A stretch of 64,000 nt of DNA from an uncultured Bartonella sp. Its GTDB lineage: Bacteria; Pseudomonadota; Alphaproteobacteria; Rhizobiales; Rhizobiaceae. Location of the stretch: the NCBI GenBank assembly GCA_946478665.1, contig CAMLCZ010000003.1:62001-126000 (forward strand), given 5' to 3'. A program made the position numbers and the translations under genes. The notes beneath the pieces are model-generated. The model was not told the DNA's origin. It saw only the letters and a program-made list of their open reading frames with translations, and searched no databases. This document shows positions 38,134 to 47,671 of this stretch, in pieces (the stretch's first letter is position 1; the number at the start of each line of letters is the position of its first letter).

Positions 38134-40913
38134 GATTTAATGGTATTTTCTATTGTATTGCTTTCTATTAGGGGCAACAATTTGCGCCGTATATTTGCTT
38201 GTTTTTGTGGGCTCAAAAGCTTTTGGCCAACAAGATCCCTAACATAAAAAGTGTCAATAACCTTTTCTCCAAACGTTGTAATATGTGCAGACGCAATGTC
38301 GAGGGATAAATCCGATAATGTCCTTGTTACATCATAGAGCAAGCAAGATCTATCTCTCCCCTCTATCTCTATGACACTGAACTTATCCGATAAAGCATTG
38401 TTGATTTCAACACGCGGTGTCACATCAAAAGCCTTTGCCGCATGTTTGGGTTTGACACGTTTTGCTATCACTTCAGGAAGACGAATGGTTCCTTTTAGTG
38501 TATCTTCAATCATTTTTTCAACCCGTGATGCACGGCGTTTTTCATCATGATCGAGTGCAAATTCCCGGCTAATTAATATAATATCCAAGGCGCGCCCATC
38601 TGTTGTTGTAAAAATTTGCGCATCAACAATGTTTCCGCCACCAGCAGCACACGCACCAGTCACGATAGATAAAACACGTGGGTGATCGGGAGCAAGAATT
38701 GTTATTTGCGTAACACCTTCGAAATTATGTGTTTCCGCCATGGTTGCAAGCGCTGTTTCCTGCTGGTCGGCATCCCTGATAAAATTGGCATGACGAATTT
38801 GGTCCTCCAATGAAACCGTGAGCCAATAATTGGGGTAATGCAGTCCAATATAATGCTGTTTTTCAGCCTCACTCCACCCTTCAAGAGCATCTGACAATCT
38901 TTGTTTGGAAGCATTAATACGGTCTGTTCGTGAAACTTGAGAGAACCCACCCGTCAATACCAATTCTGTCTCATGATATAATGTTCTTAATAACTGGCCT
39001 TTCCAACCATTCCAAACACCAGGGCCGACCCCTTTAATGTCGCAAATGGTAAGAATGAAAAGAAGTTTTAGCCGATCCATTGTTTGCACAGTATCAGCAA
39101 AATCCTCGATTGTTTTACGGTCATTCAAATCGCGCGATTGTGCGGTCATGCTCATGGTGAGATGCTCACTGATAAGCCATGCAATAATTTCGGTTTCCGC
39201 TCTTGATAGGCCAAACCGCGGACAGAGTTTGCGTGCTATTTTTGCACCGGCAATCGAATGATCTTCTGGTCTTCCTTTTGCAATATCATGAAGAAATAAT
39301 GCAACATAAAGAACGGTGCGTTCTTTTTTGAAAGTTGGCATAATGGCAGAAGCCAAGGGGTGGTCGTGGTAGACATCACCATGATCAATTTGGCTTAAAC
39401 AGCTAATACATCTCAAAAGATGCTCATCAACCGTATAATGATGATACATGTTGAATTGCATCATTGCGACAATTTTTCCAAAGTCAGGTATAAATTTCCC
39501 CAAAACACCGGATTCATTCATACGGCGTAAAATCAAAGAAGGATTACGGGGTGAAGTCAATATTTCCAGAAATAATTTATTGGCTTCCTTGTTCTCACGA
39601 ACGTCGGCCGTGATAAGTTTTAACGAGCGTGATGCTTCTTGGACAGCAAATGGGTGGCATTCAAGGCCATGTAAATCAGATAGGTGAAATAGGCGGATAA
39701 GATTGATCGGATCGCGTTTGAAAACTTGATCATCAACAATGTTGATACGTTGTGTATCAATGACAAAATCAGTCGTGCCATGGATCTTTTTCTTGCGGCG
39801 CGAAAATGTTAAAAATACACGATTTAAGCCAGGTACGGGTTTAGCATACTCTTCTTCCAATGCCGCGGAAACGATGCGTGTCAGATCCCCAACCTGCTTG
39901 GCGACAAGGAAATAGTGTTTCATAAACCGTTCCACATCTTCCATGCCGGGATGAGCTGTATAGCCAAGCCTATGGGCTATTTCTCTTTGTATGTCGAATG
40001 ACAGCCGCTCTTGCGCTTTACCCGTTAAAAAATGCATGTGGCAGCGGACAGCCCATAAAAAATCATCAGCTTTTTTAAAAATCTGCAATTCGGCTTTTGA
40101 TAAAACACCTAAAGTTACAAGCTGGTCTGTTTTGGTAATACGATAATGGTATTTTGCAATCCATAGCAATGTTTGAAGGTCGCGTTGTCCGCCTTTGCTT
40201 TCCTTGACATTAGGCTCAACGAGATAACGTGTCTCACCGGATTTTTGATGGCGTGTATCACGTTCGGCTAGCTTTGCACGTATAAAAGCAGGCGACGTAC
40301 CTTTAACAACGTCATCTTCAAAACGTTGCATGAGCTCTTCAAACAATGGACGGTTTCCAATGAGAAAACGTGCTTCCAACAATGCAGTGCGCACTGTCAT
40401 ATCTTCTTGAGCCATTTTGATGGAATCATTGATATTCCTCGTGGCATGTCCAACCTTGAGCCCAACGTCCCAAAGCATATAGAGGATATACTCCATGACT
40501 TGTTCGCCCCATGGTGTTTGTTTCCACGGAAGAAGAAAGTGTATATCTATGTCGGACTTTGGGGCTAATGTGCCACGTCCATAACCACCAACGGCAATGA
40601 GGGCGATGCGTTCGCCACTTGTTGGGTTGGGTAATGGATAAATGCGTTCAACAACAAATTGATAGAGCGTTTCAATAACGGTATCAATGAGCAGGGATAG
40701 ACGTTTTGCGCATTGTTTACCTTTGCCGTTTTTTTCAAGCAGAGCTTCTGCATTGCTTTGGCCTTCTTGAATCGTTTTTTTTAGTAGGCTAACGATGTCA
40801 GGACGAACAGCTACGGCAATATCTTTACTATTTTGATTCTCGATGAGCGCATCTAATTGGCTGCGCAAAGTATTTGCGTCAATGAGAGTAAGACTTTTTG
40901 ATGAAGTGCTCAT
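38130..40913 (-). CDS. glnD: Bifunctional PII uridylyltransferase/uridylyl-removing enzyme
   Basis: A 927-residue nitrogen sensor that adds and removes UMP on PII proteins according to glutamine level. The nucleotidyltransferase domain carries [18 protein letters not shown] near residue 105, the HD hydrolase domain carries [15 protein letters not shown] near 510, and two ACT domains occupy about 730-920. ATG 40913 is preferred; an in-frame TTG at 40931 lacks a clear ribosome-binding site. It is the first gene of glnD-murJ-trpS. Confidence 0.95.
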   Translation of the reverse strand: MSTSSKSLTLIDANTLRSQLDALIENQNSKDIAVAVRPDIVSLLKKTIQEGQSNAEALLEKNGKGKQCAKRLSLLIDTVIETLYQFVVERIYPLPNPTSGERIALIAVGGYGRGTLAPKSDIDIHFLLPWKQTPWGEQVMEYILYMLWDVGLKVGHATRNINDSIKMAQEDMTVRTALLEARFLIGNRPLFEELMQRFEDDVVKGTSPAFIRAKLAERDTRHQKSGETRYLVEPNVKESKGGQRDLQTLLWIAKYHYRITKTDQLVTLGVLSKAELQIFKKADDFLWAVRCHMHFLTGKAQERLSFDIQREIAHRLGYTAHPGMEDVERFMKHYFLVAKQVGDLTRIVSAALEEEYAKPVPGLNRVFLTFSRRKKKIHGTTDFVIDTQRINIVDDQVFKRDPINLIRLFHLSDLHGLECHPFAVQEASRSLKLITADVRENKEANKLFLEILTSPRNPSLILRRMNESGVLGKFIPDFGKIVAMMQFNMYHHYTVDEHLLRCISCLSQIDHGDVYHDHPLASAIMPTFKKERTVLYVALFLHDIAKGRPEDHSIAGAKIARKLCPRFGLSRAETEIIAWLISEHLTMSMTAQSRDLNDRKTIEDFADTVQTMDRLKLLFILTICDIKGVGPGVWNGWKGQLLRTLYHETELVLTGGFSQVSRTDRINASKQRLSDALEGWSEAEKQHYIGLHYPNYWLTVSLEDQIRHANFIRDADQQETALATMAETHNFEGVTQITILAPDHPRVLSIVTGACAAGGGNIVDAQIFTTTDGRALDIILISREFALDHDEKRRASRVEKMIEDTLKGTIRLPEVIAKRVKPKHAAKAFDVTPRVEINNALSDKFSVIEIEGRDRSCLLYDVTRTLSDLSLDIASAHITTFGEKVIDTFYVRDLVGQKLLSPQKQANIRRKLLPLIESNTIENTIKS

Positions 40914-41095
40914 GTTGTTTTGGCCAATCAATTTGAAGTTGTTTTAATAATGACAGATTATTTCCAACTATATTTCGCTTTCATTAATTTGACTATAGCT
41001 AGAGATGTTACGCCTGACAAAGGTGATGACATCTCTTTCATCATGGTTTAGGTGTCTGAATTACCAGTTAAGAATGAATTGAAATTGGAACCCAA

Positions 41096-41941
41096 ATGAA
41101 GCAGCTAGATAATTTAGAAGAAATCATTAGCCAATATGATGCCGTTTTTTGTGACGTTTGGGGGGTTCTTCATAATGGTATAACAGCGTTTTTACCGGCT
41201 GTTGATGCGTTGAGACATGTTAGAAAGCAGGGCAAAACAGTTATATTGATTACCAATTCACCCCGCCCGCATGATGGGGTTAAGGCACAACTCGCTGGTT
41301 TTGGTATTTATGATGATGTGTATGATTTTGTTGTAACATCAGGTGATGCAACAAGAAATCTCATTGAAGAAGCACCAAAAAAACTATTCCATATCGGGCC
41401 AGAGCGTGACCTAGCATTATTTGATGGTTTGGACGTGCAATTGGTTGAGGAATATGAGGCGACGGGCATTGTCTGTACAGGATTGTTTGATGACGAACAT
41501 GAAACGCCCGAAGACTACGCTGATCTTTTGCAACGATTGCGGTCAAGAAATTTACCATTTATTTGTGCTAATCCTGATTTGATTGTTCATCGTGGAGAAA
41601 AAACACTTTGGTGTGCTGGTTCTTTGGCGCGCGCATATGCGCTATTGGGGGGCAGAACTTTTATAGCAGGTAAGCCGCATCACCCCATTTATGACCTTGC
41701 GATGAAAAAGCTCAACTCCTTACACAATGATACGCCCAAGAGCAGAATTTTGGCGATTGGTGATGGTATATTGACGGATGTAAAAGGTGGTGAGGATTAC
41801 GGGCTCGATGTTCTCTATATCTCTGGTGGGATTCACAATAGAGAATATAGCACAGACGATAAAGTCGATAACAATTTGCTGGAAGACTTTCTTAAAAAAT
41901 CTGCTTGTCACCCATTTGCAGTCATGTGGGCTCTCAAATGA
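41096..41941 (+). CDS. HAD-superfamily class IIA hydrolase, TIGR01459-like
   Basis: A 281-residue HAD phosphatase of the NagD-like class IIA. Motif I is DAVFCDVWGVLHNG near residue 16 (Asp nucleophile and DxW-type second residue), motif II is ILITNSPRP near 50, and motif III/IV is AIGDGILTDVKGG near 222. TIGR01459-type members are conserved next to ribF in alphaproteobacteria. The physiological substrate is unknown, though a link with flavin or sugar phosphates is often suggested. Its stop overlaps the ribF ATG (ATGA). Confidence 0.9.
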   Translation: MKQLDNLEEIISQYDAVFCDVWGVLHNGITAFLPAVDALRHVRKQGKTVILITNSPRPHDGVKAQLAGFGIYDDVYDFVVTSGDATRNLIEEAPKKLFHIGPERDLALFDGLDVQLVEEYEATGIVCTGLFDDEHETPEDYADLLQRLRSRNLPFICANPDLIVHRGEKTLWCAGSLARAYALLGGRTFIAGKPHHPIYDLAMKKLNSLHNDTPKSRILAIGDGILTDVKGGEDYGLDVLYISGGIHNREYSTDDKVDNNLLEDFLKKSACHPFAVMWALK

Positions 41942-42927
41942 CACATAAATTTTTGCGCTTATCAAATCTTAAGGACTTGCCAGAAGATTATCACGGCGGG
42001 GTTATTGCTATCGGTAATTTTGATGGTGTCCATCGCGGACATCAAGCTGTGCTGCAAGAAGCACTAAGCTTTGCTAAAGATAAAGGAAAACCAGCCCTAG
42101 TTTATACATTTGAGCCGCATCCAAGAAGTTATTTTAATCCGCAACAACCCGTAGATAGATTAACGCCGGCTGCTGAAAAAGCAGAAATTTTCAAATTAAT
42201 GGGGTTTGATGCCGTTGTTGAACAAAAGTTTGATGCTGAGTTTGCTAACTTAAGTGCAGATGATTTTATTCACACAATCATTCAAAAGGGTTTTTCTGCA
42301 ACTGCAATTGTTACTGGCAGCGATTTTCATTTTGGTAAAAAACGCAGTGGGAATCCGGGTTATCTAAAAAAAGCGGGAGACGAGTCCGGTTTTGACGTTA
42401 TCCAGGTTACCCCATTTCGTGACGAAAACGGCATGATAATTTCATCAAGCCGGATACGGGAGTTATTGTCTGTTGGCAATGTTGAGGAAGCGGCCAAATT
42501 GCTGGGCTATCGCTATACCGTGACATCGGAAGTAATTCATGGTGCCGAACTTGGTCGCACCCTTGGTTTTCCAACGGCAAATATGGCTTTGCCAGCAACA
42601 ACCAAGTTGGCTTTCGGTATATATGCCGTACGCTTTAGGCGAGAAAATGGCGAGCTTTATAATGGGGTTGCAAGTTTTGGCAGGCGCCCAACTGTTGAGG
42701 GAAATGGTGTACCACTTTTAGAGACATATTTATTCTCTTTTAACGATAATTTATATGAAGAGATTGCAGCCGTCTCATTTTATTCTTATTTGCGTGAAGA
42801 AATAAAATTTGATGGTCTTGAAGCATTGATTGACCAGATGAACCGCGATAGAGAAAAGGCAAGGAAAACTCTGGAAACAGTTCATCCTCTGTCTACACTT
42901 GATGAATATTTTACGTTCAAAAAGTGA
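41938..42927 (+). CDS. ribF: Bifunctional riboflavin kinase / FAD synthetase
   Basis: A 329-residue enzyme that phosphorylates riboflavin to FMN and then adenylylates it to FAD. The N-terminal FAD synthetase domain has AIGNFDGVHRGHQ near residue 24 and SSSRIRELL near 170. The C-terminal flavokinase domain has GRTLGFPTANM near 205 and the conserved ETYLFSFNDNLY segment near 265. The ATG at 41938 overlaps the HAD gene stop (ATGA); an in-frame start 33 bases earlier is less likely. Confidence 0.95.
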   Translation: MTHKFLRLSNLKDLPEDYHGGVIAIGNFDGVHRGHQAVLQEALSFAKDKGKPALVYTFEPHPRSYFNPQQPVDRLTPAAEKAEIFKLMGFDAVVEQKFDAEFANLSADDFIHTIIQKGFSATAIVTGSDFHFGKKRSGNPGYLKKAGDESGFDVIQVTPFRDENGMIISSSRIRELLSVGNVEEAAKLLGYRYTVTSEVIHGAELGRTLGFPTANMALPATTKLAFGIYAVRFRRENGELYNGVASFGRRPTVEGNGVPLLETYLFSFNDNLYEEIAAVSFYSYLREEIKFDGLEALIDQMNRDREKARKTLETVHPLSTLDEYFTFKK

Positions 42928-43073
42928 CAGTAAACAGGGTTAGGTTTGATCTTTTAGGCTTTGTTTGGGTGGTGGAAAACGTTGTTTCGTATTCACAACA
43001 TCCAATAAGCAAAACATAAGGTTAAGGCTTCTATTGCGCTGAAAATATAGAAGCAAGTTTGGGAGTATTATTG

Positions 43074-43982
43074 GTGTCTCATTACTTAAAAAAAATTATA
43101 GCTTTGAGTTTGGCAGGTAGCGCATATTTTCTTGTCAACCAATCAAATGCCCAAGAACCTTATGATTATCAAACAGGGCAAGCTGCAAGTGCTTCAGCAC
43201 AGCAGACCTATTACGATGATAAAAATTATCAATCCACCACACCAACAAAAAAACATTTCTATAGTGGCAACTGGTCATTAACCCTTGGTGCTTCGGTTTA
43301 TACCGCGCCAAAATATGAGGGTGATAAGAATTACGACATTAATATTGATCCGATGATATCAATCGGTAAAACAGGGCGGGTAGAGCGTTTCACATCACGC
43401 AATGACAATATTTCTTTCTCGCTGTTTGATCGCCAGTTAATTCGTATGGGATTGGTCGGTAAAATACTGACTGGTCGTGACAGTGATACGTCGGGCGATC
43501 TGAAAGGATTGAAAAGGGTTAAGTGGGGCGGTGAAGCGGGTGGTTTTGCTGAACTTTATCCAACAGATTGGTTGCGTCTTAGAGGTGAATTACGGCAAGG
43601 TTTTCGTAGCCATGATGGTGTAACAGCAGATTTAGCCGTTGATGCATATACCAATATAACCGATACGGTGCGGTTATCTGGCGGCCCTCGTGCATTTTAT
43701 GCAACCAAGGATTATTTCAAAAATTATTATGGGGTCAATGCGAAGGAATCGCTTCGCTCAGGTTTAAGAGAATACCATGCTGATGATGGTTGGGGATCTG
43801 TGGGGCTAGGCGGTGCTGTTACATGGAAGACGACACCGAAGGTTACAACAAGCTTGTTTGGTGAGTATAAACGCCTTGTTGATGTTGCAGGTGATTCTTC
43901 CCTTGTCGATCAACGTGGTGATAAGAACCAGTTTACAGTTGGTGTTTCGGCAACATATCGCTTTGACTTTTCCATTCGGTAA
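43074..43982 (+). CDS. MipA/OmpV-family outer-membrane protein
   Basis: A 302-residue protein with a signal peptide (hydrophobic run IIALSLAGSAYFLV, likely cleavage after SNA near residue 26) and a beta-barrel pattern typical of MipA/OmpV: SLTLGASVYTAPKYEGDKNY near 70, a glycine-rich centre, and a C-terminal aromatic strand ending YRFDFSIR. MipA/OmpV proteins are outer-membrane proteins linked to murein enzymes or porin-like roles. GTG 43074 is chosen, with GGAG eight bases upstream, over an in-frame TTG at 43059. It stands alone. Confidence 0.88.
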   Translation: MSHYLKKIIALSLAGSAYFLVNQSNAQEPYDYQTGQAASASAQQTYYDDKNYQSTTPTKKHFYSGNWSLTLGASVYTAPKYEGDKNYDINIDPMISIGKTGRVERFTSRNDNISFSLFDRQLIRMGLVGKILTGRDSDTSGDLKGLKRVKWGGEAGGFAELYPTDWLRLRGELRQGFRSHDGVTADLAVDAYTNITDTVRLSGGPRAFYATKDYFKNYYGVNAKESLRSGLREYHADDGWGSVGLGGAVTWKTTPKVTTSLFGEYKRLVDVAGDSSLVDQRGDKNQFTVGVSATYRFDFSIR

Positions 43983-44046
43983 TACGAACGGAAAAATAAT
44001 AAATCGGCTTTTTAGGCATTTGATTGTTTGAAAATGCGATTGATAT

Positions 44047-44253
44047 TTAGTCGATTAGTGACGAGCTAATATCCGGCATTGTCTCTGCTTTATTAACGAT
44101 CTTGGCAAATTCATCGATAAATATCGTTGACGTGGCGATGATGGCGAACAGAGTAATGGCGATAACCAGCATATATTCCAAAACACTGTAAACAAAATGC
44201 GATCGGCGCGTATGGGTTGATAATTCAAGAGCATCTGAACCACGCTTTAGCAT
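44047..44253 (-). CDS. Small membrane protein, possible Flp-like pilin
   Basis: A 68-residue protein with a basic N-terminus and one strong hydrophobic helix (about residues 27-46, EYMLVIAITLFAIIATSTIF). The Glu-Tyr pair at its start resembles the E-Y motif of Flp type IVb pilins, but the upstream processing Gly is not in the expected place. No tad or pilus genes are nearby. GAGG lies about ten bases before the ATG. The pilin idea is weak; I do not recognise the family. Confidence 0.55.
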   Translation of the reverse strand: MLKRGSDALELSTHTRRSHFVYSVLEYMLVIAITLFAIIATSTIFIDEFAKIVNKAETMPDISSSLID

Positions 44254-44485
44254 TTATAATTACCTCGAAATCTATTACAAAATTCCAGCGATTTGGACTT
44301 TGATATGTCTGCGGCAAATGCTTAAGGCATGATTGTTTCAGGCGCTTTAAGATTTATAGTGAAAGAAATACTAATTTTATTGTCAAAAAATAACGAACAG
44401 TTCGTCATATTTTCAATGTTTTGAAAAGCGACGAAAATACATTAATTAAATTATACATCCAACTATTCACTTAAAGGGAATAACA

Positions 44486-45046
44486 ATGAGCAGAACGTTT
44501 AATGTAGCTATTTTAATCGGCAGTTTACGCAAGGAATCTTATAGCCGCAAACTTGGCAAGGCATTTGCCAGTTTGGCTCCAAGCGATTTTAAACTCGATT
44601 TCGTCGAGATTGGTGATCTTCCACTTTATAATGAGGATCTTGAAACATCCAATCCACCTGCTGCATGGACGCGCTTTCGCGAAGAGCTCAAAAAAGTTGA
44701 TGCCGTTATTTTTATAACCCCTGAATATAATCGCTCAATTCCTGCAGTTTTAAAAAATGCAATTGATGTTGGCTCTCGTCCTTATGGACAAGGCGTATGG
44801 AACGGAAAGCCAGGTGCTGTCATTTCAATTTCACAAGGTGCTATCGGCGGATTCGGTGCCAATCATCAGTTGCGTCAGGCGTTGGTGTTTAATGATGTCC
44901 CAACCATGCAACAACCAGAGGCCTATATCGGACAAATCCAGAATTTATTAACAGATAACGGACAACCAACGAATGATAATGCCAAAGCATTCTTTACGTC
45001 CATTATGCAGTCTTTTGATAAGTGGGTTCGTCAACTTCTTAAATAA
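44486..45046 (+). CDS. NAD(P)H-dependent FMN reductase-like flavoprotein
   Basis: A 186-residue flavodoxin-fold reductase (FMN_red, ChrR/YieF group). The FMN loop LIGSLRKESYSRKL is near residue 12, and the TPEYNRSIPAVLKNAIDVGSRP segment is near 76. These enzymes use NAD(P)H to reduce quinones, chromate or azo compounds by obligate two-electron transfer. AAAGGGAA precedes the ATG. It is a single gene followed by a hairpin terminator. Confidence 0.92.
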   Translation: MSRTFNVAILIGSLRKESYSRKLGKAFASLAPSDFKLDFVEIGDLPLYNEDLETSNPPAAWTRFREELKKVDAVIFITPEYNRSIPAVLKNAIDVGSRPYGQGVWNGKPGAVISISQGAIGGFGANHQLRQALVFNDVPTMQQPEAYIGQIQNLLTDNGQPTNDNAKAFFTSIMQSFDKWVRQLLK

Positions 45047-45070
45047 ATTTTATAGATAATTCAATGTGTT

Positions 45071-45107
45071 AAGGCTCTGTGACATAGCGTTTCAGAGCCT
45101 TTATTTT
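45071..45107 (+). terminator. Intrinsic terminator after the FMN reductase gene
   Basis: AAGGCTCTG / CAGAGCCTT, a nine-base-pair perfect stem (45071-45079 and 45093-45101) with a 13-base loop. It is followed by TATTTT, a short T-rich tail, 24 bp after the stop codon. Confidence 0.75.
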
Positions 45108-45270
45108 ATGCTATCAAAGATCTCTGAATGTTATAAGGATATGTATTCAATACATTTTGTTAAAAAAAGTGAATGATTTATTAACAAATGGATCTTCATA
45201 TCGCTGCATTTTTTCTCCATATTAAAATTACTAATAGTGGCGAGTATCGTAAATAGTGGAGAGTATTGAA

Positions 45271-45612
45271 ATGCAAAATATGGACAGTCTAGTAACTTGG
45301 CAACCGTCTCAACTTCTTATCGCTGGGTTGGTCGTTGTAGTTGTTAACATGTCTTTGGGCTTTTCTTTATGGAAAGCACTATCACATTCACTGTGGACAC
45401 CGTATTGGCACGTTTCCTCTCTTATCACTGGTGTCGGCGCCCTTTCTTTAGCGATTACGATCAGCCGTGTGATAACAAATGAGTTTCTTGTCAATTTATC
45501 ATGGGCAACGATGACAGTCGGTATTCTTATGACTTTGGGTGGCGCGGCTATTAACGCCATACATTATATGAGCTTGTATCGTAATCCTAATAATCACCAT
45601 CGCCACGCATAG
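45271..45612 (+). CDS. Hypothetical small membrane protein
   Basis: A 113-residue protein with about three hydrophobic segments (about 15-35, 50-68 and 74-98) and a short His-rich tail (NPNNHHRHA). The ATG at 45271 has GGAGAG about eight bases upstream; an in-frame GTG 15 bases earlier overlaps that site and is less likely. I do not recognise a family. It stands alone, followed by a set of nested inverted repeats. Confidence 0.65.
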   Translation: MQNMDSLVTWQPSQLLIAGLVVVVVNMSLGFSLWKALSHSLWTPYWHVSSLITGVGALSLAITISRVITNEFLVNLSWATMTVGILMTLGGAAINAIHYMSLYRNPNNHHRHA

Positions 45613-45776
45613 CAATCAAGCGTCATTCTCGCTAATCGTCTTCATCTTATGCATCATTCACCATTGTGAATGAAGAACACTAAAGAGAATGACGAATGTT
45701 AATGAGAATGATGGATATCGACGTGAATGGTGAACATCAATAATAATGATGAACACCATTTACGAATAGCAAAATG
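45613..45776. repeat. Nested inverted repeats between convergent genes
   Basis: CGTCATTCTC at 45621-45630 is the inverse of GAGAATGACG at 45685-45694. Inside them, CATTCAC and GTGAATG (45655-45661 and 45666-45672) form a tight hairpin with a four-base loop. Further GAATGATG-type and ATGGTGAACATC/GATGAACACCAT pairs follow to about 45765. The region lies between converging genes and could be a terminator complex or a decayed repeat element. Confidence 0.5.
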
Positions 45777-46109
45777 TTATTTGTTTTTAGCAAGACCATA
45801 TAGGGTGGCGGCTCTGCCACCTGATTTGCAATAGGCAAGAACTGGAAATTCGCAGTGGTCTAATGCCTCTTTCATGGCATCGATACTTTCATTCTCAATA
45901 TTGGGTGGTGTGACAGGAATAAAAAACGTGCTCATTCCAAGACTTTTCGCTTTTTGTGCAATAGAGGCAAAAAGTGGCTGGTTGAACTCCTCATCATCCG
46001 GCCTATTGCAGATAATGGTTTTAAAACCTTGATGGGCTAGCTCATCAACGAAGTCTTCCGTGATCTGTCCACAGACAAAAACTTGGTTATCAATTTCACG
46101 TAAATTCAT
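45777..46109 (-). CDS. TIGR01244-family phosphatase-like / sulfur-transfer protein
   Basis: A 110-residue protein of the dual-specificity-phosphatase-like TIGR01244 family, seen alone or fused to Blh metallo-hydrolases. The N-terminal QVFVCGQITEDFVDELAHQGFKTIICNRPDDE and the loop VLAYCKSGGRAATLYG (catalytic Cys in C-K-S-G-G-R) are clear. Blh-linked members act in sulfide detoxification or biofilm control; the free-standing role is unknown. It is a single gene, convergent with the small membrane protein gene and divergent from fdhD. Confidence 0.88.
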   Translation of the reverse strand: MNLREIDNQVFVCGQITEDFVDELAHQGFKTIICNRPDDEEFNQPLFASIAQKAKSLGMSTFFIPVTPPNIENESIDAMKEALDHCEFPVLAYCKSGGRAATLYGLAKNK

Positions 46110-46284
46110 AGAAATTCATTCCACCCTATTCATTCTTTTGCTAAGTATAAAAATATCTGATTGCAAGAGAGGTGGCAAGAACACAAATATTTGTTTCTAT
46201 TGCTGTGAAACAATGCATTTGCCGATTAATAAATCCGATTTATAAGAGCAGTCGAATAGATTCGACGGGATATTTGGTCTGATA

Positions 46285-47157
46285 ATGAATAAAAAAGCCA
46301 GAATGGATAACGGGGAATATTCCATTGAAAAAAGCGATGATGAAATTGATTTCAAGTCAAGTTTGACAAACTTTCCAATTCTATCATTGACCAAAGGAAG
46401 CTTAAGCGAAAAAACTAAATTGGTTGCCGAAGAAGTGCCGATTGCGCTTTCCTATGATGGAACGACACAAGCGGTATTAATGGCGTCGCCTGATGATTTG
46501 GAAGATTTTGCTTTTGGTTTTAGTCTGACAGAAGGTCTTATCAATAGTGTAGAGGAAATCGAGCGGATTAGTATTGTCAATGTGCCACGCGGTATTGATA
46601 TTCAAATCTCGCTTAATGTCGACCGGCGGGACGCATTTCGCAAACGCAGACGGAATATGGCAGGACCCGTCGGTTGTGGTTTGTGTGGAATAGAATCAAT
46701 TGATGCGGCTATGCGTGACATTCCACGTGTGCAATCTGATATGACTTTTAGCAATGCAGATGTCTGCAAAGCTGCACGTGTCATTTGTCAGATGCAGACG
46801 TTAAACAATTTAACCCGTTCTGCTCATGCTGCAGCATTTTATACCAAGGAAGCTGGCGTTCAGTTTGTTAGGGAAGATGTCGGCAGACATAATGCGCTTG
46901 ATAAATTATGCGGGCATCTATTTCGCAATCATATCAATGTCACAGATGGTTTGATTGTCGTAACAAGCAGATTGTCAATGGAAATGGTTCAAAAAGCAGC
47001 GATGTTGGGTGTTTCCAGTTTGGCTGCTGTTTCCGCGGCAACCGCAGAAGCCATCAGAATTGGCGAACAATCAAATATGACATTGATTGGTCGGGTACGT
47101 GATAAGGATTTTGAAATCTATTGTGGCGCACAACGAATACTTAACGCCACAGCATAA
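46285..47157 (+). CDS. fdhD: Formate dehydrogenase accessory sulfurtransferase FdhD
   Basis: A 290-residue FdhD. It passes sulfur from IscS to the molybdenum (or tungsten) cofactor of formate dehydrogenase. The CxxC motif lies in GPVGCGLCGIESI near residue 131; REDVGRHNALDKL is near 197. The start may be ATG 46285 or ATG 46303, since neither has a strong ribosome-binding site. No formate dehydrogenase gene is in the window, so the target enzyme must be encoded elsewhere, or this is an isolated copy. Confidence 0.92.
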   Translation: MNKKARMDNGEYSIEKSDDEIDFKSSLTNFPILSLTKGSLSEKTKLVAEEVPIALSYDGTTQAVLMASPDDLEDFAFGFSLTEGLINSVEEIERISIVNVPRGIDIQISLNVDRRDAFRKRRRNMAGPVGCGLCGIESIDAAMRDIPRVQSDMTFSNADVCKAARVICQMQTLNNLTRSAHAAAFYTKEAGVQFVREDVGRHNALDKLCGHLFRNHINVTDGLIVVTSRLSMEMVQKAAMLGVSSLAAVSAATAEAIRIGEQSNMTLIGRVRDKDFEIYCGAQRILNATA

Positions 47158-47195
47158 AAGCTTATGTATTTGTGATAAACGCAATTCGCCCGCAT

Positions 47196-47217
47196 AATAA
47201 GGCTTTCCAACCTTATT
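47196..47217. terminator. Hairpin between fdhD and a 30-residue ORF
   Basis: AATAAGG / CCTTATT with an eight-base loop (47196-47202 and 47211-47217). It lies in a convergent gap. No clear T-tract follows on either side, so it is a weak terminator call. Confidence 0.3.
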
Positions 47218-47233
47218 CGGCCAAAAAAATTGC

Positions 47234-47326
47234 TTAGTTCATTCCTAAAACAGCAAATGCGATTGCAACATTCATGCTAACAATCATCATCGAGTAAAAT
47301 ACGGCGGTTTTCATCATGTCAGTCAT
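47234..47326 (-). CDS. Microprotein, 30 residues, hydrophobic
   Basis: An ATG at 47326 preceded by CGAGGTGATGAA (a strong ribosome-binding site) gives a 30-residue product, MTDMMKTAVFYSMMIV then SMNVAIAFAVLGMN, ending in TAA at 47234. It is almost entirely one hydrophobic helix with many Met. Such microproteins often associate with membrane complexes. No family is recognised. The start site supports translation. Confidence 0.5.
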   Translation of the reverse strand: MTDMMKTAVFYSMMIVSMNVAIAFAVLGMN

Positions 47327-47671
47327 TTCATCACCTCGAATGTTTTGTCTATCACGCTATGTTACAACACGTAATATAACAATGTGTTACAATTCTGGCA
47401 ATTAAGAAAAGTTCCGTGACATTTTTTTATTATTTACAAAAGTGCCTATTTTCTAACGTTTTTGCCAGAATTTGTTGGTCAAACGGAATAATTGTTAGAT
47501 AAAACATCACCTTGTTTATGCCATTTTGGTTACTTTTTTATAAATTTTACCTTTCACATGGTCTTTAACGCGCCATGTTCGCGCAAGGTTCATTTTTTAT
47601 TTTCATAAAAATAAAATCAGTTTTGTGATGAAGAAGCCATCACGCTGTTTGGCAGATAGAAGGAAAAACAC
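47327..47671. other. Upstream region of the flhA operon
   Basis: 345 bp, AT-rich, between the 30-residue ORF and flhA. It should hold the promoters of both divergent units. I could not place a convincing sigma factor or CtrA site by eye. AAGGAA just before flhA is the ribosome-binding site. Confidence 0.5.

Noticed and set aside
44055-44243. 62-residue alternative frame overlapping the small membrane protein gene
   Set aside because: The 44047-44253 frame has a GAGG site and a clean transmembrane helix; the shifted frame lacks a ribosome-binding site.
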